A DNA stretch of 64,000 bases from an uncultured Paracoccaceae bacterium. GTDB taxonomy: Bacteria; Pseudomonadota; Alphaproteobacteria; Rhodobacterales; Rhodobacteraceae. The notes below the pieces were generated by a model. It made no database searches, was not told the DNA's origin, and was given only the letters and a program-made list of their open reading frames with translations. Both the position numbers and the translations under genes were made by a program. The stretch is taken from positions 2,890,032 through 2,954,031 of the forward strand of contig CANMKS010000001.1 of the NCBI GenBank assembly GCA_947498645.1, in the 5' to 3' direction. Of this stretch, positions 40,018 through 50,299 are shown piece after piece (position 1 is the first letter of the stretch; every line of letters begins with the position of its first letter).

Positions 40018-41990
40018 TCTGCGGGCACAGCTTTTGGGGTCGGTTTCTTGGCTGCCGCCGCCCCAACCCGCAAACGCCGGTCAGAAAGCGAAAGACACCC
40101 GCCCAAGGCCATCAGGATCGCGCCACCCCAGATCCAATTGGCAAAGGGTTTGACATAGACGCGCACGGCCCAGCCGCCGCCTTCTTGCGGATCCCCAATA
40201 ACGACATAAAGGTCGCGCAATATGCCATTGGCAATTGCGGCCTCTGTTGTGGGCATATTGGCCACTTGGTAGAACCGCTTTTCCGGTTCCAGCGTTGTCA
40301 CTTCGCGGGTGCCGCGCCAGATTGAGATCTCGGCCAGCGTGGTCAGATAGTTTGGCCCTCTTTCTTGGCGCACATTATCAAGCTGAAAGCTGAATTGCCC
40401 CACGTCCCAACGGTCGCCCACGTCAGCGACGCGGATGTCTTCCTTTTGCCAGGCCAGCATCGCGGCTATCCCGAAAATCGTCACACCCATACCGATATGG
40501 GCGGTGGCCTTGCCCCAATCCGCGCGCGGCAGACGGCGCATACGGCGCATACGGTCTGCCAGTCCGTCGCGCCCGCTGCGCATCCAGAGATCAGCAACAG
40601 CACCGCCAACCACCCAGACACCAAGTGCCACCCCGATGGGGCCAAGGGCAGAGTTGCCGCTTTGGACCGCATAAGCCAGCCCCGCCAATGCCACAGCAAG
40701 GATCAACCACCCCAGCAAGGGCTTTGCCGCGCGGCCCAGCGTCCCACGCTTCCAGGCAAGGATCGACCCCAGCGGCAGGACAATCGCCAGCGCCACCATG
40801 AAGGGTGTAAAGGCTGCGTCAAAAAATGGTGGTCCAACCGACAAGGTACGATCAAAAAGCAGCTCTGCCACCAAAGGCCAGATCGTGCCGATGAACACCA
40901 CAAAGCTGCTGACAGCCAACAGGATATTGTTGAGGATCAGCGCACTTTCCCGGCTTACGGTCGAAAAGACACCTTTGGATTCCATCGCGCTGGCCCGGAA
41001 GGCAAAAAGCGTCAGCGCGCCGCCAAGGAAGATCGCCAGAATGATCAGGATCAGCATACCGCGCGCAGGGTCATTGGCAAAGGCATGAACCGAGGTCAGC
41101 ACACCGGACCGCACGATAAAAGCCCCCAGCAGCGAAAAGCCGAAGGCCAGAATGGCAAGCAGGATCGTCCAGCTTTTCAACGCCTCGCGCTTTTCCACCA
41201 CAATGGCCGAATGCAGCAAGGCAGCAGCGATCAGCCACGGCATGAAGGATGCGTTTTCAACCGGGTCCCAGAACCAGAAACCGCCCCAACCCAGCTCATA
41301 ATAGGCCCACCAGGACCCCAGCGCGATGCCGACGGTCAGGAACATCCAGGCCGCAAGTGTCCACGGGCGCACCCAGCGGCCCCAGGCCGCATCGACCCGG
41401 CCTTCGATCAGCGCCGCGACAGCAAAGGAAAAGGACATGCTCAGGCCGACATAGCCGAGGTAAAGGAACGGTGGGTGAAAGGCCAAGCCGGGGTCTTGCA
41501 GCAGCGGGTTTAGGTCACGCCCGTTCAGGGGGGGCACTTCAAGGCGCAGGAAGGGGTTGGAGGTGAAGATCACAAAGGCAAAGAATGCAACGGCGATGGA
41601 CCCCTGTACCGCCAGAACACGCGCCCGCAACCGTGCGGGCAACCCATCGCCGAACCATGCAGCAAGGGCCCCGAACAAGGTCAGGATCAACATCCAGAGC
41701 AGCATAGAGCCTTCGTGGTTTCCCCAAACGCCGGTGATCTTGTAGATCATCGGCTTGTCGGTATGGGAATTGAGGTAAACCAGTTGGAGCGAGAAATCAG
41801 AGGTGACAAAGCCCCAGGTCAGCACCGCAAAGGCAAAACCCGTCAGCAGAAACTGCGCAATGGCCGCAGGTTCGGCCACGGCCATCCAGCTTGCGTTGCC
41901 CCGATGTGCGCCAACCAACGGCACAATCATCTGCACAATCGCAACGCCAAAGGCGAGAATCAGCGCGAAATGTCCAAGTTCGATCAACAT
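40014..41990 (-). CDS. ccmF: cytochrome c-type biogenesis protein CcmF
   Basis: A 658-residue heme-ligase component of system I. Many membrane helices surround the WWD-type domain GSWWAYYELGWGGFWFWDPVENASFMPWL (about residues 233-261) and further conserved His. It opens with MLIELGHFALILAFGVAIVQ at ATG 41990; the open frame extends upstream but would add unrelated sequence. In related genomes ccmE lies directly upstream; here a lysis cassette separates them. Confidence 0.94.
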   Translation of the reverse strand: MLIELGHFALILAFGVAIVQMIVPLVGAHRGNASWMAVAEPAAIAQFLLTGFAFAVLTWGFVTSDFSLQLVYLNSHTDKPMIYKITGVWGNHEGSMLLWMLILTLFGALAAWFGDGLPARLRARVLAVQGSIAVAFFAFVIFTSNPFLRLEVPPLNGRDLNPLLQDPGLAFHPPFLYLGYVGLSMSFSFAVAALIEGRVDAAWGRWVRPWTLAAWMFLTVGIALGSWWAYYELGWGGFWFWDPVENASFMPWLIAAALLHSAIVVEKREALKSWTILLAILAFGFSLLGAFIVRSGVLTSVHAFANDPARGMLILIILAIFLGGALTLFAFRASAMESKGVFSTVSRESALILNNILLAVSSFVVFIGTIWPLVAELLFDRTLSVGPPFFDAAFTPFMVALAIVLPLGSILAWKRGTLGRAAKPLLGWLILAVALAGLAYAVQSGNSALGPIGVALGVWVVGGAVADLWMRSGRDGLADRMRRMRRLPRADWGKATAHIGMGVTIFGIAAMLAWQKEDIRVADVGDRWDVGQFSFQLDNVRQERGPNYLTTLAEISIWRGTREVTTLEPEKRFYQVANMPTTEAAIANGILRDLYVVIGDPQEGGGWAVRVYVKPFANWIWGGAILMALGGCLSLSDRRLRVGAAAAKKPTPKAVPAE

Positions 41991-42064
41991 GGGCAATGCA
42001 TACCCCAAACCCTGACCGGACAACATAGAAGGCGGATCACTTTTGAGGGCGTTATTGCCGCACC

Positions 42065-42271
42065 TCAAGCGATGGCAAGCCCTCCTTGCATCACATAAGT
42101 GACCCCCGCCATCAGCAGCCCGCCAATGATCAGCCGCACCAGCCACTTCAGCGTGTCTTCAATTGCGCTCAGGCGGTCAGAGACATTCAACCGATGCACC
42201 TCATCGACGGCATTGCGCGTCTCAAGCGCGCCGATCCGCCGGGTCAGATGGTCAATACGATCACCCTCCAT
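42065..42271 (-). CDS. XhlA-like small membrane protein (lysis cassette)
   Basis: A 68-residue protein. A coiled-coil-like helix (about 5-42, DHLTRRIGALETRN... SDRLSAIED) is followed by one transmembrane segment (about 43-62, LKWLVRLIIGGLLMAGVTYV). This resembles the haemolysin XhlA family, which accompanies phage holins. The ATG at 42271 is chosen over an earlier in-frame ATG in the holin coding sequence. It overlaps the holin gene by 11 bp. Confidence 0.7.
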   Translation of the reverse strand: MEGDRIDHLTRRIGALETRNAVDEVHRLNVSDRLSAIEDTLKWLVRLIIGGLLMAGVTYVMQGGLAIA

Positions 42272-42782
42272 GGCGGGCCTGCCATTCCTGTAGGGCGGGG
42301 TTCTGCGATGCAGATGTTTCCTGCGCAGACACTGGCTTTGTCCCAGCAAGGCTCATCTTTGTCCCAGCAAGGCTCATCGCGACAGCGCGTTGAAAATCCT
42401 GCGCTTTTGCCTGATGCCGCGCCCCAAAGTAAAAGCTCACGATGGCACCCATCAGCCACCACAAAGGCTCTGGCACCAAGGCCAGCCCCTGCATCCCCGC
42501 GGTAAAGCGGTCAGGGTCAATCATCGCCATGACAAACAGCCAGATCGTGCCAAGCGCCAGTGCCGGGCGCGGCAAACGGTTGAGTGCATCAACCAGACGG
42601 TCAAACAGACCCCGCCGGGGATGCACGAATTCAGCTGCAAACTGTTGCAGGCTGTCGGCTTTGGCGTTGGCAGCACGTACAGCCCCATTCTCGGCATTCT
42701 CGCGAAACACTTGCGCCGTTTCAGCCACGACATTGCGCCCATCGCCAAACAGAAAACTCATCACACCCGAGATCAAACCCAT
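42261..42782 (-). CDS. phage-type holin (three-TM family)
   Basis: A 173-residue protein. After an amphipathic start there is a long helical stretch, then two or three hydrophobic segments (about 75-95 LALGTIWLFVMAMI; about 107-120 PLWWLMGAIVSFYFG), the 3TM holin layout. A 21-bp exact tandem duplication (42336-42377) duplicates MSLAGTK near the C-terminus. It overlaps the GH108 endolysin start by 10 bp. With the endolysin it forms a lysis pair like the one that releases gene-transfer agent particles in Rhodobacter. Confidence 0.78.
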   Translation of the reverse strand: MGLISGVMSFLFGDGRNVVAETAQVFRENAENGAVRAANAKADSLQQFAAEFVHPRRGLFDRLVDALNRLPRPALALGTIWLFVMAMIDPDRFTAGMQGLALVPEPLWWLMGAIVSFYFGARHQAKAQDFQRAVAMSLAGTKMSLAGTKPVSAQETSASQNPALQEWQARHGG

Positions 42783-43384
42783 TGCGCTGTCCTTTCGCGG
42801 TGCTGTGCGTCGGTCAGATGAAAGCGCGGCGCGATGAACGCTTCGGCGCGGATGATCCAGCCCCCTTTGCCGCCATCACGGCGGCGGGCGTATTTGCGGC
42901 TTTGGGCGCGCTTGTCGGCAAGATCATAGTAATAATTCCGCCGTGCGATGCCATAGGCATCAACCAGATGGTCCGGCGCGGCCGCAAAGGCCTGTTTGGC
43001 CGCATTGATCGTCTGCGGCCCAATCACACCATCCACGGTGACCGATATCCGCATCTGGACAAACAGGCGTTGCAGGATTTTCACCGCATTCGCACCCGCG
43101 TTGACATACATGTCAAAGACTGTCGCTTGCAGCGCTTGCGGCAATTGATCAATCCTGGGACGGCGAAAATAATGCTCTACAAAGATCGAGACCGCATGGG
43201 CACGGGTCAGCACCCGCACATCATCATTGTCAATGTCGCCATCCCCATCCAGATCAAGGCCAAGGCGGCGCATTGTGTGAATGGTCACCCCGTATTTCGT
43301 GGCCCCGCCGGGATCATCGGGATCGTTCACATAGCCGCCTTCGCGGGCGACGATATCTTGCGCGATTTGGGTCACTGTTTGCAT
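42773..43384 (-). CDS. GH108 N-acetylmuramidase (holin-associated endolysin)
   Basis: A 203-residue peptidoglycan muramidase. The catalytic E15 in REGGYVNDPDDPGGATKYGVT is characteristic of GH108, and a C-terminal peptidoglycan-binding-like segment (ISVTVDGVIGPQTINAAKQA) follows. No signal peptide, consistent with holin-dependent release. GGAAGGGG precedes the ATG. No other phage genes are near, which fits the stand-alone lysis module of a gene-transfer agent more than a prophage. Confidence 0.88.
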   Translation of the reverse strand: MQTVTQIAQDIVAREGGYVNDPDDPGGATKYGVTIHTMRRLGLDLDGDGDIDNDDVRVLTRAHAVSIFVEHYFRRPRIDQLPQALQATVFDMYVNAGANAVKILQRLFVQMRISVTVDGVIGPQTINAAKQAFAAAPDHLVDAYGIARRNYYYDLADKRAQSRKYARRRDGGKGGWIIRAEAFIAPRFHLTDAQHRERTAQWV

Positions 43385-43429
43385 CTTTGCCCCTTCCGTC
43401 AGGTCGGGGGCAAAGGTGCCGCTTAATAG

Positions 43430-43900
43430 TTAATTGGTGACGACAGCACCGTCCGGATCAACATAGGTACCTTGTTCCTTGAGCGCGTCAATCACCTCGG
43501 ATGGCATATAGGTTTCATCGTGTTTCGCAAGAATTTCAACAGCTTCAAAGCGACCGTTAATGTAATTTCCCTGCGCTACCATGCCCTGACCTTCCTCAAA
43601 AAGATCGGGGAGGATGCCGGTATAAACAACTGCCACCACAGCACCGCCATCGGTGACAGAAAAACTGACCTGCTCACCCTGACCGCGCACGAGTGAGCCC
43701 TCTTGTACCAACCCGCCAATGCGGAAGCGTTCATTGGGCGGCGGTGGCGCTTCGGCCACTTCCGATGGCGAACGGAAGAACTGAAAGCTGTCGTCAGGCA
43801 GGAACCACAAAAGCACGAGGACCAGCGCAATACTGACCCCCGCCATGGAAATCACCTGAATGCGGCGCCGCTTCTTGAGGCTTTTGAGCCCCCCGCTCAT
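43430..43900 (-). CDS. ccmE: cytochrome c-type biogenesis heme chaperone CcmE
   Basis: A 156-residue periplasmic heme chaperone. Arg-rich start, one anchor helix ([19 protein letters not shown]), then an OB-like domain with the covalent heme site H127 in HDETYMP (Y131 axial). Overlaps argC by 4 bp; the lysis cassette lies downstream of its stop. Confidence 0.94.
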   Translation of the reverse strand: MSGGLKSLKKRRRIQVISMAGVSIALVLVLLWFLPDDSFQFFRSPSEVAEAPPPPNERFRIGGLVQEGSLVRGQGEQVSFSVTDGGAVVAVVYTGILPDLFEEGQGMVAQGNYINGRFEAVEILAKHDETYMPSEVIDALKEQGTYVDPDGAVVTN

Positions 43901-44925
43901 GGGAAGACAGGGGCCAGCATCAGCCCCTCGGTTTCGGACAGGCCCAGCATCAGGTTGGCGTTCTGCAACGCTTGACCCGACGACCCCTTGGTCAGGTTAT
44001 CCAAGGCTGCAATCACAATCGCCCTCCCCGGCACACGGTCGGCGACCACACCGATATGGCAGAAATTCGATGCACGCACATGTTTCATTGATGGCGTTTG
44101 TCCCATCGGGAGCACCTCTATGAACGGCTCGGCCGCATATGCGGCGTTCAATGTATCATATATGGTCTGCGCATCGCCCTGCACATAGGTGGTGGCCAAT
44201 ATGCCGCGGTTGGCCGGGATCAGATGCGGGGTGAACTGCACATGGACGGGCCGCCCGGCAATGGCCGAGAATTCCTGATCGAACTCTCCCAGATGCCGGT
44301 GTGTGCCGCCAACGGCATAGCCGTGCGCCCCTTCTGACAGTTCCGCGTGCAATAGGTTCTCCTTCAGGCTGCGCCCTGCCCCTGATACTGCCGCTTTCAG
44401 ATCAATGATGATATGATCCAGATCAATCACGCCGGCTTCGATCAATGGACGCAGCGCATATTGCCCGGTCGCCGCGTTGCAGCCCGTGCCAGCGACCAGA
44501 CGCGCCGATTTGATCTGTTCGCGATAGAATTCGGTCAGGCCGTACACAGCCTCGCCCTGCATTTCGGTCGCCGCGTGGCCTTTGCCGTACCATTTTTCAT
44601 AGGCTGCCGGATCGCGTAGCCGGAAATCTGCGGACAAATCCACAATTTTCAGCGTCTTGGGCAGTTGCGAAATCACCGCCTGCGATGTGGCGTGTGGCAA
44701 GGCGCAGAACACCAGATCAACGCCAGTAAGGTCCATGTCTTCGATGGTGGTCAGCACAGGCAGGTCCAGATGGCGCAAATGCGGAAACACATCGGCCATG
44801 GCCATGCCGGCTTTGGAATTGCCTGACAGGCCAGTGATGTTCAGGTGCGGGTGTGTTGCGATCAGGCGCACAAGTTCGGCACCGGTGTAACCAGAAGCGC
44901 CAAGAATGGCGACGTTGTAGGTCAT
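43897..44925 (-). CDS. argC: N-acetyl-gamma-glutamyl-phosphate reductase
   Basis: A 342-residue arginine-pathway enzyme using [22 protein letters not shown] is the cofactor motif, C149 in [16 protein letters not shown] the nucleophile, and [16 protein letters not shown] the conserved loop near residue 100. Overlaps ccmE by ATGA. A link between arginine and heme chaperone is just positional. Confidence 0.95.
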   Translation of the reverse strand: MTYNVAILGASGYTGAELVRLIATHPHLNITGLSGNSKAGMAMADVFPHLRHLDLPVLTTIEDMDLTGVDLVFCALPHATSQAVISQLPKTLKIVDLSADFRLRDPAAYEKWYGKGHAATEMQGEAVYGLTEFYREQIKSARLVAGTGCNAATGQYALRPLIEAGVIDLDHIIIDLKAAVSGAGRSLKENLLHAELSEGAHGYAVGGTHRHLGEFDQEFSAIAGRPVHVQFTPHLIPANRGILATTYVQGDAQTIYDTLNAAYAAEPFIEVLPMGQTPSMKHVRASNFCHIGVVADRVPGRAIVIAALDNLTKGSSGQALQNANLMLGLSETEGLMLAPVFP

Positions 44926-44961
44926 GTCTTTATCCCTTGGGATGAATGTCTTGGTATGGGT

Positions 44962-45774
44962 TTATGCAGCGTCAAAGGTGATCTGTCGTCGCAAAAACTG
45001 TGTTGCGCGGCTGGACACCTGTGCAGGATCACCCGTCGTCAGAAAACCGGATGCAGTACCCGGCCCGATCATCTCTGGCCGCCGCTCAAGATAGTCGGCA
45101 AGGCTTTCGGCCACCAACTCCGCCTGACTAAAAACCTTCACATCCGGCCCGAGCGCCTTTTGAAACGCCTGCGCCATCAGCGGATAATGGGTACAGCCCA
45201 AAACGGCGGCATCCGGCTCCGGCATCTTGCGTTTCAATGCATCGACATGGCTGTTCACCAAGGCCTCTGCCAAAATCATATCACCGTCTTCGATGGCATC
45301 CACAACGCCGCCACAGGCTTGCGCCTCTACATCCACGCCAATTGCCCGGAACGCCAGTTCCCGCTGAAACGCGCGGCTGGACACCGTCGCAGGTGTCGCG
45401 AAAAGCGCCACATGTTTCGTCTTGACCTCGCGCGGGGGCGAGTTGTCGCCCCACTGCCGTTCGGTCAGGGCCTCGATCAAGGGGACAAAAACGCCCAGCA
45501 CACGCTTGCCTTCAGGCACCCAGCCTTCCTGCATCCGGCGCAAAGCGGCGGCAGAGGCGGTATTGCAGGCAAGGATCACCAGATCGCAGCCGGCATCAAA
45601 CAGGCGCCGTGTTGCAACGGTCGTCAGGTTGTAGATATCGTCCGGGGTCCGCACGCCATAGGGCGCATTTGCGCTGTCGCCCATGTAGACCAGCGGCAGG
45701 TCAGGCAGGCGCTTGGCCACCGCGTCCAACACCGTCAGGCCGCCCAGCCCGCTATCGAATATGCCTACCGCCAT
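44962..45774 (-). CDS. murI: glutamate racemase
   Basis: A 270-residue enzyme making D-Glu for peptidoglycan. The acid/base cysteines are C70 (LACNTAS) and C194 (LGCTHYP); [16 protein letters not shown] opens the chain. The ATG at 45774 has AAGG at 9 bp; the longer frame would overlap the acyltransferase gene much more. It overlaps that gene by 23 bp. Confidence 0.94.
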   Translation of the reverse strand: MAVGIFDSGLGGLTVLDAVAKRLPDLPLVYMGDSANAPYGVRTPDDIYNLTTVATRRLFDAGCDLVILACNTASAAALRRMQEGWVPEGKRVLGVFVPLIEALTERQWGDNSPPREVKTKHVALFATPATVSSRAFQRELAFRAIGVDVEAQACGGVVDAIEDGDMILAEALVNSHVDALKRKMPEPDAAVLGCTHYPLMAQAFQKALGPDVKVFSQAELVAESLADYLERRPEMIGPGTASGFLTTGDPAQVSSRATQFLRRQITFDAA

Positions 45775-46684
45775 TGCGTCGCGCCTTGTATTTCTCTTCG
45801 AACTCTTGCCCGATGTGGCTTGCGTCAATCGGGTTTGGGCTCAACTCATACGTCGCTTTGCGCAGGAAATCCATGCACCCTTTGGGGTCTTTTTTGTAGG
45901 CATCAAGATCGACAGCGGGGATCGGCGCACCAACTACAATCCGCACGGGTTTATTGATCCTGGCCTTGAACTCTCGAATGAACATGCCTGTGCGCAGCGT
46001 ACTGTGCAGATGGCTGGCGAGTTGGAACAGGCGGCTGTTGCGTCCCTCAAAATAGATCGGGACGACAGTAGCACCGGATTTGGCAATCATCTTGGCCGTG
46101 AATGTCCGCCAATTGGGGTCCATCGGCTCTGACAGTGGCGTGGCAGATGTTGACACGGTTCCGCCGGGAAAGATGCCGATCGCCCCACCTTGATTAAGGT
46201 AGTCAACAGCAGCCTGGCGTGTCTCAAGGTTCAGTTTCGCGGCCTCTTTGGTTTCATCAAAAGAGATCGGCAGGATAACCCGCTCCAGATCCGGTGCGCG
46301 GCGAAAAATGCGGTGCGCCAGCACACGAAAGTCACCGGAACGGCGCTCTGACAGGATGCGCCCCATCATCAGCCCGTCCAGAATGCCGTAAGGATGATTT
46401 GCCACTACAATCAGGGGGCCAGTGCGCGGGATGCTGTCGAGAGAGCCGCCGATCACTTCCAGATCGATATTGTAGCGATCCGACATCACCTTCCAAAAGT
46501 CCTGACCGGCAGCGACGTCAGCGTCATAGCCTTTGGCCCTGTGGATCAGCCGCAACCGTCCGGTCGCGTTCTCCATCACACGGATCATCGCCCGCCCGCT
46601 GCGCCCCTTCGCAGAGGAGGCATAGGTAATATCGCGGGCCACTTGCCTGTCGGTGGCCATGGCTTTGCGTTTGGGTTTCTTCAT
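45752..46684 (-). CDS. PlsC-type acyltransferase (lysophospholipid/hemolysin-like)
   Basis: A 310-residue membrane-associated acyltransferase. The NHx4D motif is [14 protein letters not shown] (about 94-107); FPGGTVST (about 179-186) is the second block. It resembles lysophospholipid or ornithine-lipid acyltransferases (OlsA-like), but the acceptor is not decidable. ATG at 46684 chosen; a GTG codon sits directly before. Its stop lies inside the murI start region. Confidence 0.82.
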   Translation of the reverse strand: MKKPKRKAMATDRQVARDITYASSAKGRSGRAMIRVMENATGRLRLIHRAKGYDADVAAGQDFWKVMSDRYNIDLEVIGGSLDSIPRTGPLIVVANHPYGILDGLMMGRILSERRSGDFRVLAHRIFRRAPDLERVILPISFDETKEAAKLNLETRQAAVDYLNQGGAIGIFPGGTVSTSATPLSEPMDPNWRTFTAKMIAKSGATVVPIYFEGRNSRLFQLASHLHSTLRTGMFIREFKARINKPVRIVVGAPIPAVDLDAYKKDPKGCMDFLRKATYELSPNPIDASHIGQEFEEKYKARRNGGRHIR

Positions 46685-46724
46685 CACGCGGACTGGTTGT
46701 CACAGAATTACGACAGTGTCATGA

Positions 46725-49700
46725 CTATTCCGCCGCTTGCTGCATCGGCTGTGCGCGCAGCACCGCCAAAAGCTCCTCACGCCGTTTTGCCGCCTTGCGG
46801 GCGTTTGCCTCTTTCACCGGCCCAAAACCGCGAATGTCCAAGGGCAACCGGGCCAGCGCAATCGCCGCCTCGCGGGTATCTGGGCGCAGGATTTGCAGAA
46901 CCTCGCGCATGTCCGCCTCATATTCCTTGATCAAGGCGCGTTCCATCCGGCGCTCGGCTGTGCGTCCGAAAGGATCAAAGGGCGTGCCCCGCAGCCATTT
47001 CAACCGGGCCAATTTCGGGAATGCCCACGCCATGCGCGCGCCATATTCCTTTTTGACCGGACGCCCGTCCGCACCCGTTTTTGTCAGTATCGGCGGTGCC
47101 AGATGGTAGGTCAGGTTCAAATCACCATCGAATTCTGCCGCCGCCTTTTCCTTGGTCTGGGTCAGAAGGCGCGCAACTTCATACTCGTCCTTATAGGCAA
47201 GCAACTTGTGATAACCCTCTGCCACGGCCTCTTGCAAAGGTGCATCCATAAACTGATCGACAAAACGGCGATAGCGTTTGGCCAGGCGTTTGCCCTGATA
47301 AGCCACAAGTTTCTCGGCCCGGTAGGTGATTTTTTCATCCAGCGTCTTTGGCAAGGCAACGACGTTGGGCGTCAGCAGCGCTGCTGCGTCTTGTGGGTGC
47401 AGATAGGCCCACCGCCCCAATTCAAACGCACGAATATTGCGATTGATGGCCGCGCCATTCAGTTCAATCGCACCAAGGATCGCCTCGTAACTGATTGGAA
47501 TTGCGCCCATTTGCCATACAGCACCAAAAATCATCATGTTGGAATAGATGCTGTCACCCAGCAGCGCCTTGGCCAGATCAGAGGCATCAAACATCGCCAG
47601 CCCCTCCGCCAGACGCGCCTCTAGCGACAGTTGCAACTGATCCGCAGGCAGTTTGAATTCGGTATCGCGGGTAAAGTCACCGGTGATGATCTCGTGACTG
47701 TTCACCACCCCTTTGGTGCGCCCGGTCTTCATCAACCCCAGGGTTTTGGACCCCGCCGAGACCACCAGATCGCCCCCGATCAGCGCGTCGCACTCACCTG
47801 TTGCCACGCGGATCGCGTTGATGTCTTCGGGCGCGTTGGCAATGCGACAGTGAATGTGCACAGCACCGCCTTTTTGGGCGAGGCCGGCCATCTCCATCAT
47901 GCCAGCGCCCTTGCCGTCCATATGCGCGGCCATGGCCATAACGGCGCCAATGGTCACAACGCCGGTACCGCCAACCCCGGTGATCACGACGTTATAAGTG
48001 CCGGTGATCGTGGGCAGTTCAGGGTCAGGCAAGTCGGGCAAATCGATCTCTGCCGTGGCTTCCTTGCGGATTTCTGCGCCCTCAATGGTCACAAATGACG
48101 GGCAGAACCCACTGACGCAGGAAAAATCCTTGTTGCAGGAGGATTGGTCAATCGCCCGCTTGCGCCCCAGTTCCGTTTCGACCGGCACGATGGACACACA
48201 GTTTGATTGCACGCCGCAATCGCCACAGCCTTCGCAAACGTCGGTGTTGATGAACACGCGCTTGTCCGGGTCGGGGAACTGGCCACGTTTGCGGCGGCGG
48301 CGCTTTTCAGCAGCACAGGTTTGCACATACACAATGGCGGATACGCCTTTGTATTTGCTGAATTTCCCCTGCACGGCAGGCATTTCGGAGCGTTCGTTGA
48401 CGTCAAGCCCTTTGGGGAACAGATTTAGATCAATATCCTCTTTGTCGTCATAGACCAAGGCGATGTTGCGCACGCCCATTGCCTGCAATTCGCGGCATAT
48501 CTGGTCTGCTTTCAGATCACCATCATTGTGCTGGCCACCGGTCATGGCGACGGCATCATTATAGAGGATCTTATAGGTGATATTGGTGCCCGCCATCAGT
48601 GCAAAGCGGATCGCCTGCACGCCAGAGTGGTTGTAGGTCCCGTCACCAAGGTTCTGGAACACGTGGTCACGGGTCGAAAACGGGGCTTCACCCACCCAAT
48701 TGGCACCCTCGCCGCCCATCTGGGTAAAGCCTACAGTGTCACGGTCCATCCATTGCACCATGTAGTGGCAACCGATGCCTGCGTAGGCGCGCGATCCTTC
48801 TGGAACCTTGGTCGAGGAATTATGCGGACAGCCCGAACAGAAATAGGGCAAACGGGCCGCGATTTCAGGGGCGTTGTCGGCGCGGCGCGCTTCCGACAGT
48901 TGCGCCAGACCGGCGCTGATCCCGTCAGAGCCACAGCCCTCTTCCACCAGAATACCACCCAATTGTTCGGCGATCACAATCGGGCTCAGATCGGCCTTGG
49001 TCTGGAAAATCTCTTCGCGCCGGCCTTCGGAATGCTCATCACCCTTGTGCCAGCCGTACACACGGCGGCCGCGGCGGTCATCAAACAGTGCCTCTTTGAC
49101 CTGCACTTCGATCAACTTGCGCTTTTCCTCGACAACAACAATCAGATCGAGGCCTTCGGCCCACTCATGGAACGACGCCATATCCAGCGGCCACACCTGC
49201 CCAACTTTATAGGTTGTGATGCCGAGGCGCTCTGCCTCTCCTTCATCAATGTTCAGCAGGGACAGCGCGTGCTGCAAATCCAGCCAGTTCTTGCCCGCCG
49301 CCACAAAGCCGATCTTTGCACCCGGTTTGCCCCATTTGCGCTGGTCCATCTTGTTGGCACGGCTGAAGGCCTCGGCAGCAAAGCGTTTGTGATCAATCAT
49401 CCGCGCCTCTTGCAGCTGCGGCGTGTCAACCAAACGGATATTCAGCCCGCCCTCGGGCAGTTCAAGTGCGGGACGCACGAATGACAACCGATGCGGATCA
49501 CCATCCACCACGGACGTCACCTCAATCGTGTCCTTCATCGTCTTCAGACCAACCCAGACGCCCGCATACCGCGACAGTTCCCAGGCATAGAGGCCGAAAT
49601 CGAGGATTTCCTGCACACCGGCAGGTGAGACAATTGGCATATAGGCATCAATCATCGCCCAGTCAGATTGATGCAGTGTGGTGGAGCTTTCGCCGGTATG

Positions 49701-50141
49701 ATCATCACCCATGGCCATGATCACACCGCCATTGGGCGATGTGCCTGCCATATTGGCGTGGCGCATCACATCACCAGAGCGGTCCACACCGGGGCCTTTG
49801 CCGTACCACAGGCCAAAGACACCGTCGTGCTTGCCCTCGCCGCGCAGTTCTGCTTGCTGACTGCCCCAAAGGGCCGTGGCGGCCAAATCTTCGTTCAGTC
49901 CGGGTTGAAAGGCAATCTGCGCGGGCTCCAGCACCTTTTGTGCGCGGGTCATCTGCATATCAACAGCACCCAGCGGCGATCCGCGATAGCCGGTGCAGTA
50001 GCCTGCGGTATTCAGCCCCGCCTGCGCATCACGGGCACGCTGCATCAGCATCAGCCGGACCAGCGCCTGCGTGCCATTCAGCAGGATTTGGGATTTTGAC
50101 AAGTCATAGCGATCATTCAGCGATACGTCCTGATGGCTCAT
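46725..50141 (-). CDS. indolepyruvate ferredoxin oxidoreductase family protein (fused alpha/gamma)
   Basis: A 1138-residue fusion oxidising 2-oxoacids to acyl-CoA with ferredoxin. The TPP-enzyme half (1-620) has GYCTGYRGSPLGAVD and GDDHTGESSTTLHQSDWA. A [4Fe-4S] centre is seen at about 634-648 (CEGCGDCGVQSNC), with a second cysteine group after (CNKDFSCVSGFC). The C-terminal gamma domain has ITGVGGTGVVTIGAVMAMAA (about 715-735). Aromatic (indolepyruvate) substrates are typical, but specificity is inferred. Divergent from a LysR gene with a 21-bp palindrome between. Confidence 0.9.
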   Translation of the reverse strand: MSHQDVSLNDRYDLSKSQILLNGTQALVRLMLMQRARDAQAGLNTAGYCTGYRGSPLGAVDMQMTRAQKVLEPAQIAFQPGLNEDLAATALWGSQQAELRGEGKHDGVFGLWYGKGPGVDRSGDVMRHANMAGTSPNGGVIMAMGDDHTGESSTTLHQSDWAMIDAYMPIVSPAGVQEILDFGLYAWELSRYAGVWVGLKTMKDTIEVTSVVDGDPHRLSFVRPALELPEGGLNIRLVDTPQLQEARMIDHKRFAAEAFSRANKMDQRKWGKPGAKIGFVAAGKNWLDLQHALSLLNIDEGEAERLGITTYKVGQVWPLDMASFHEWAEGLDLIVVVEEKRKLIEVQVKEALFDDRRGRRVYGWHKGDEHSEGRREEIFQTKADLSPIVIAEQLGGILVEEGCGSDGISAGLAQLSEARRADNAPEIAARLPYFCSGCPHNSSTKVPEGSRAYAGIGCHYMVQWMDRDTVGFTQMGGEGANWVGEAPFSTRDHVFQNLGDGTYNHSGVQAIRFALMAGTNITYKILYNDAVAMTGGQHNDGDLKADQICRELQAMGVRNIALVYDDKEDIDLNLFPKGLDVNERSEMPAVQGKFSKYKGVSAIVYVQTCAAEKRRRRKRGQFPDPDKRVFINTDVCEGCGDCGVQSNCVSIVPVETELGRKRAIDQSSCNKDFSCVSGFCPSFVTIEGAEIRKEATAEIDLPDLPDPELPTITGTYNVVITGVGGTGVVTIGAVMAMAAHMDGKGAGMMEMAGLAQKGGAVHIHCRIANAPEDINAIRVATGECDALIGGDLVVSAGSKTLGLMKTGRTKGVVNSHEIITGDFTRDTEFKLPADQLQLSLEARLAEGLAMFDASDLAKALLGDSIYSNMMIFGAVWQMGAIPISYEAILGAIELNGAAINRNIRAFELGRWAYLHPQDAAALLTPNVVALPKTLDEKITYRAEKLVAYQGKRLAKRYRRFVDQFMDAPLQEAVAEGYHKLLAYKDEYEVARLLTQTKEKAAAEFDGDLNLTYHLAPPILTKTGADGRPVKKEYGARMAWAFPKLARLKWLRGTPFDPFGRTAERRMERALIKEYEADMREVLQILRPDTREAAIALARLPLDIRGFGPVKEANARKAAKRREELLAVLRAQPMQQAAE

Positions 50142-50179
50142 TTCGCACCTCCCTGCGCGTCAAACACCTGCATCAACTA

Positions 50180-50200
50180 TAGGTCAAAATTGCTGACCTA
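50180..50200. promoter_or_regulatory. palindrome TAGGTCA-N7-TGACCTA in the ior-lysR intergenic region
   Basis: A perfect 7-bp inverted repeat with 7-bp centre lies 39 bp from the oxidoreductase start and 100 bp from the lysR start. Divergent LysR genes commonly bind such sites to control both directions; the symmetry is compatible with a T-N11-A box. Confidence 0.55.
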
Positions 50201-50299
50201 CAAAGTGGAAAATAATCGGTATGGGTGTTTGCATCGAAACGGGTTAAGCGCGTAATGTTCTGCCAATTCGAGCAGCAAAATGATTGGGCAAGGGGCGAA

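Noticed and set aside
42065..43384. Prophage remnant
   Set aside because: Only lysis genes are present; no integrase, attachment repeats or structural genes flank them, and ccm gene order continues on both sides.
43420..43436. TTAA-CTA-TTAA upstream of the endolysin as a CtrA box
   Set aside because: Spacing is three and the bases overlap the ccmE stop codon; not a credible CtrA site.
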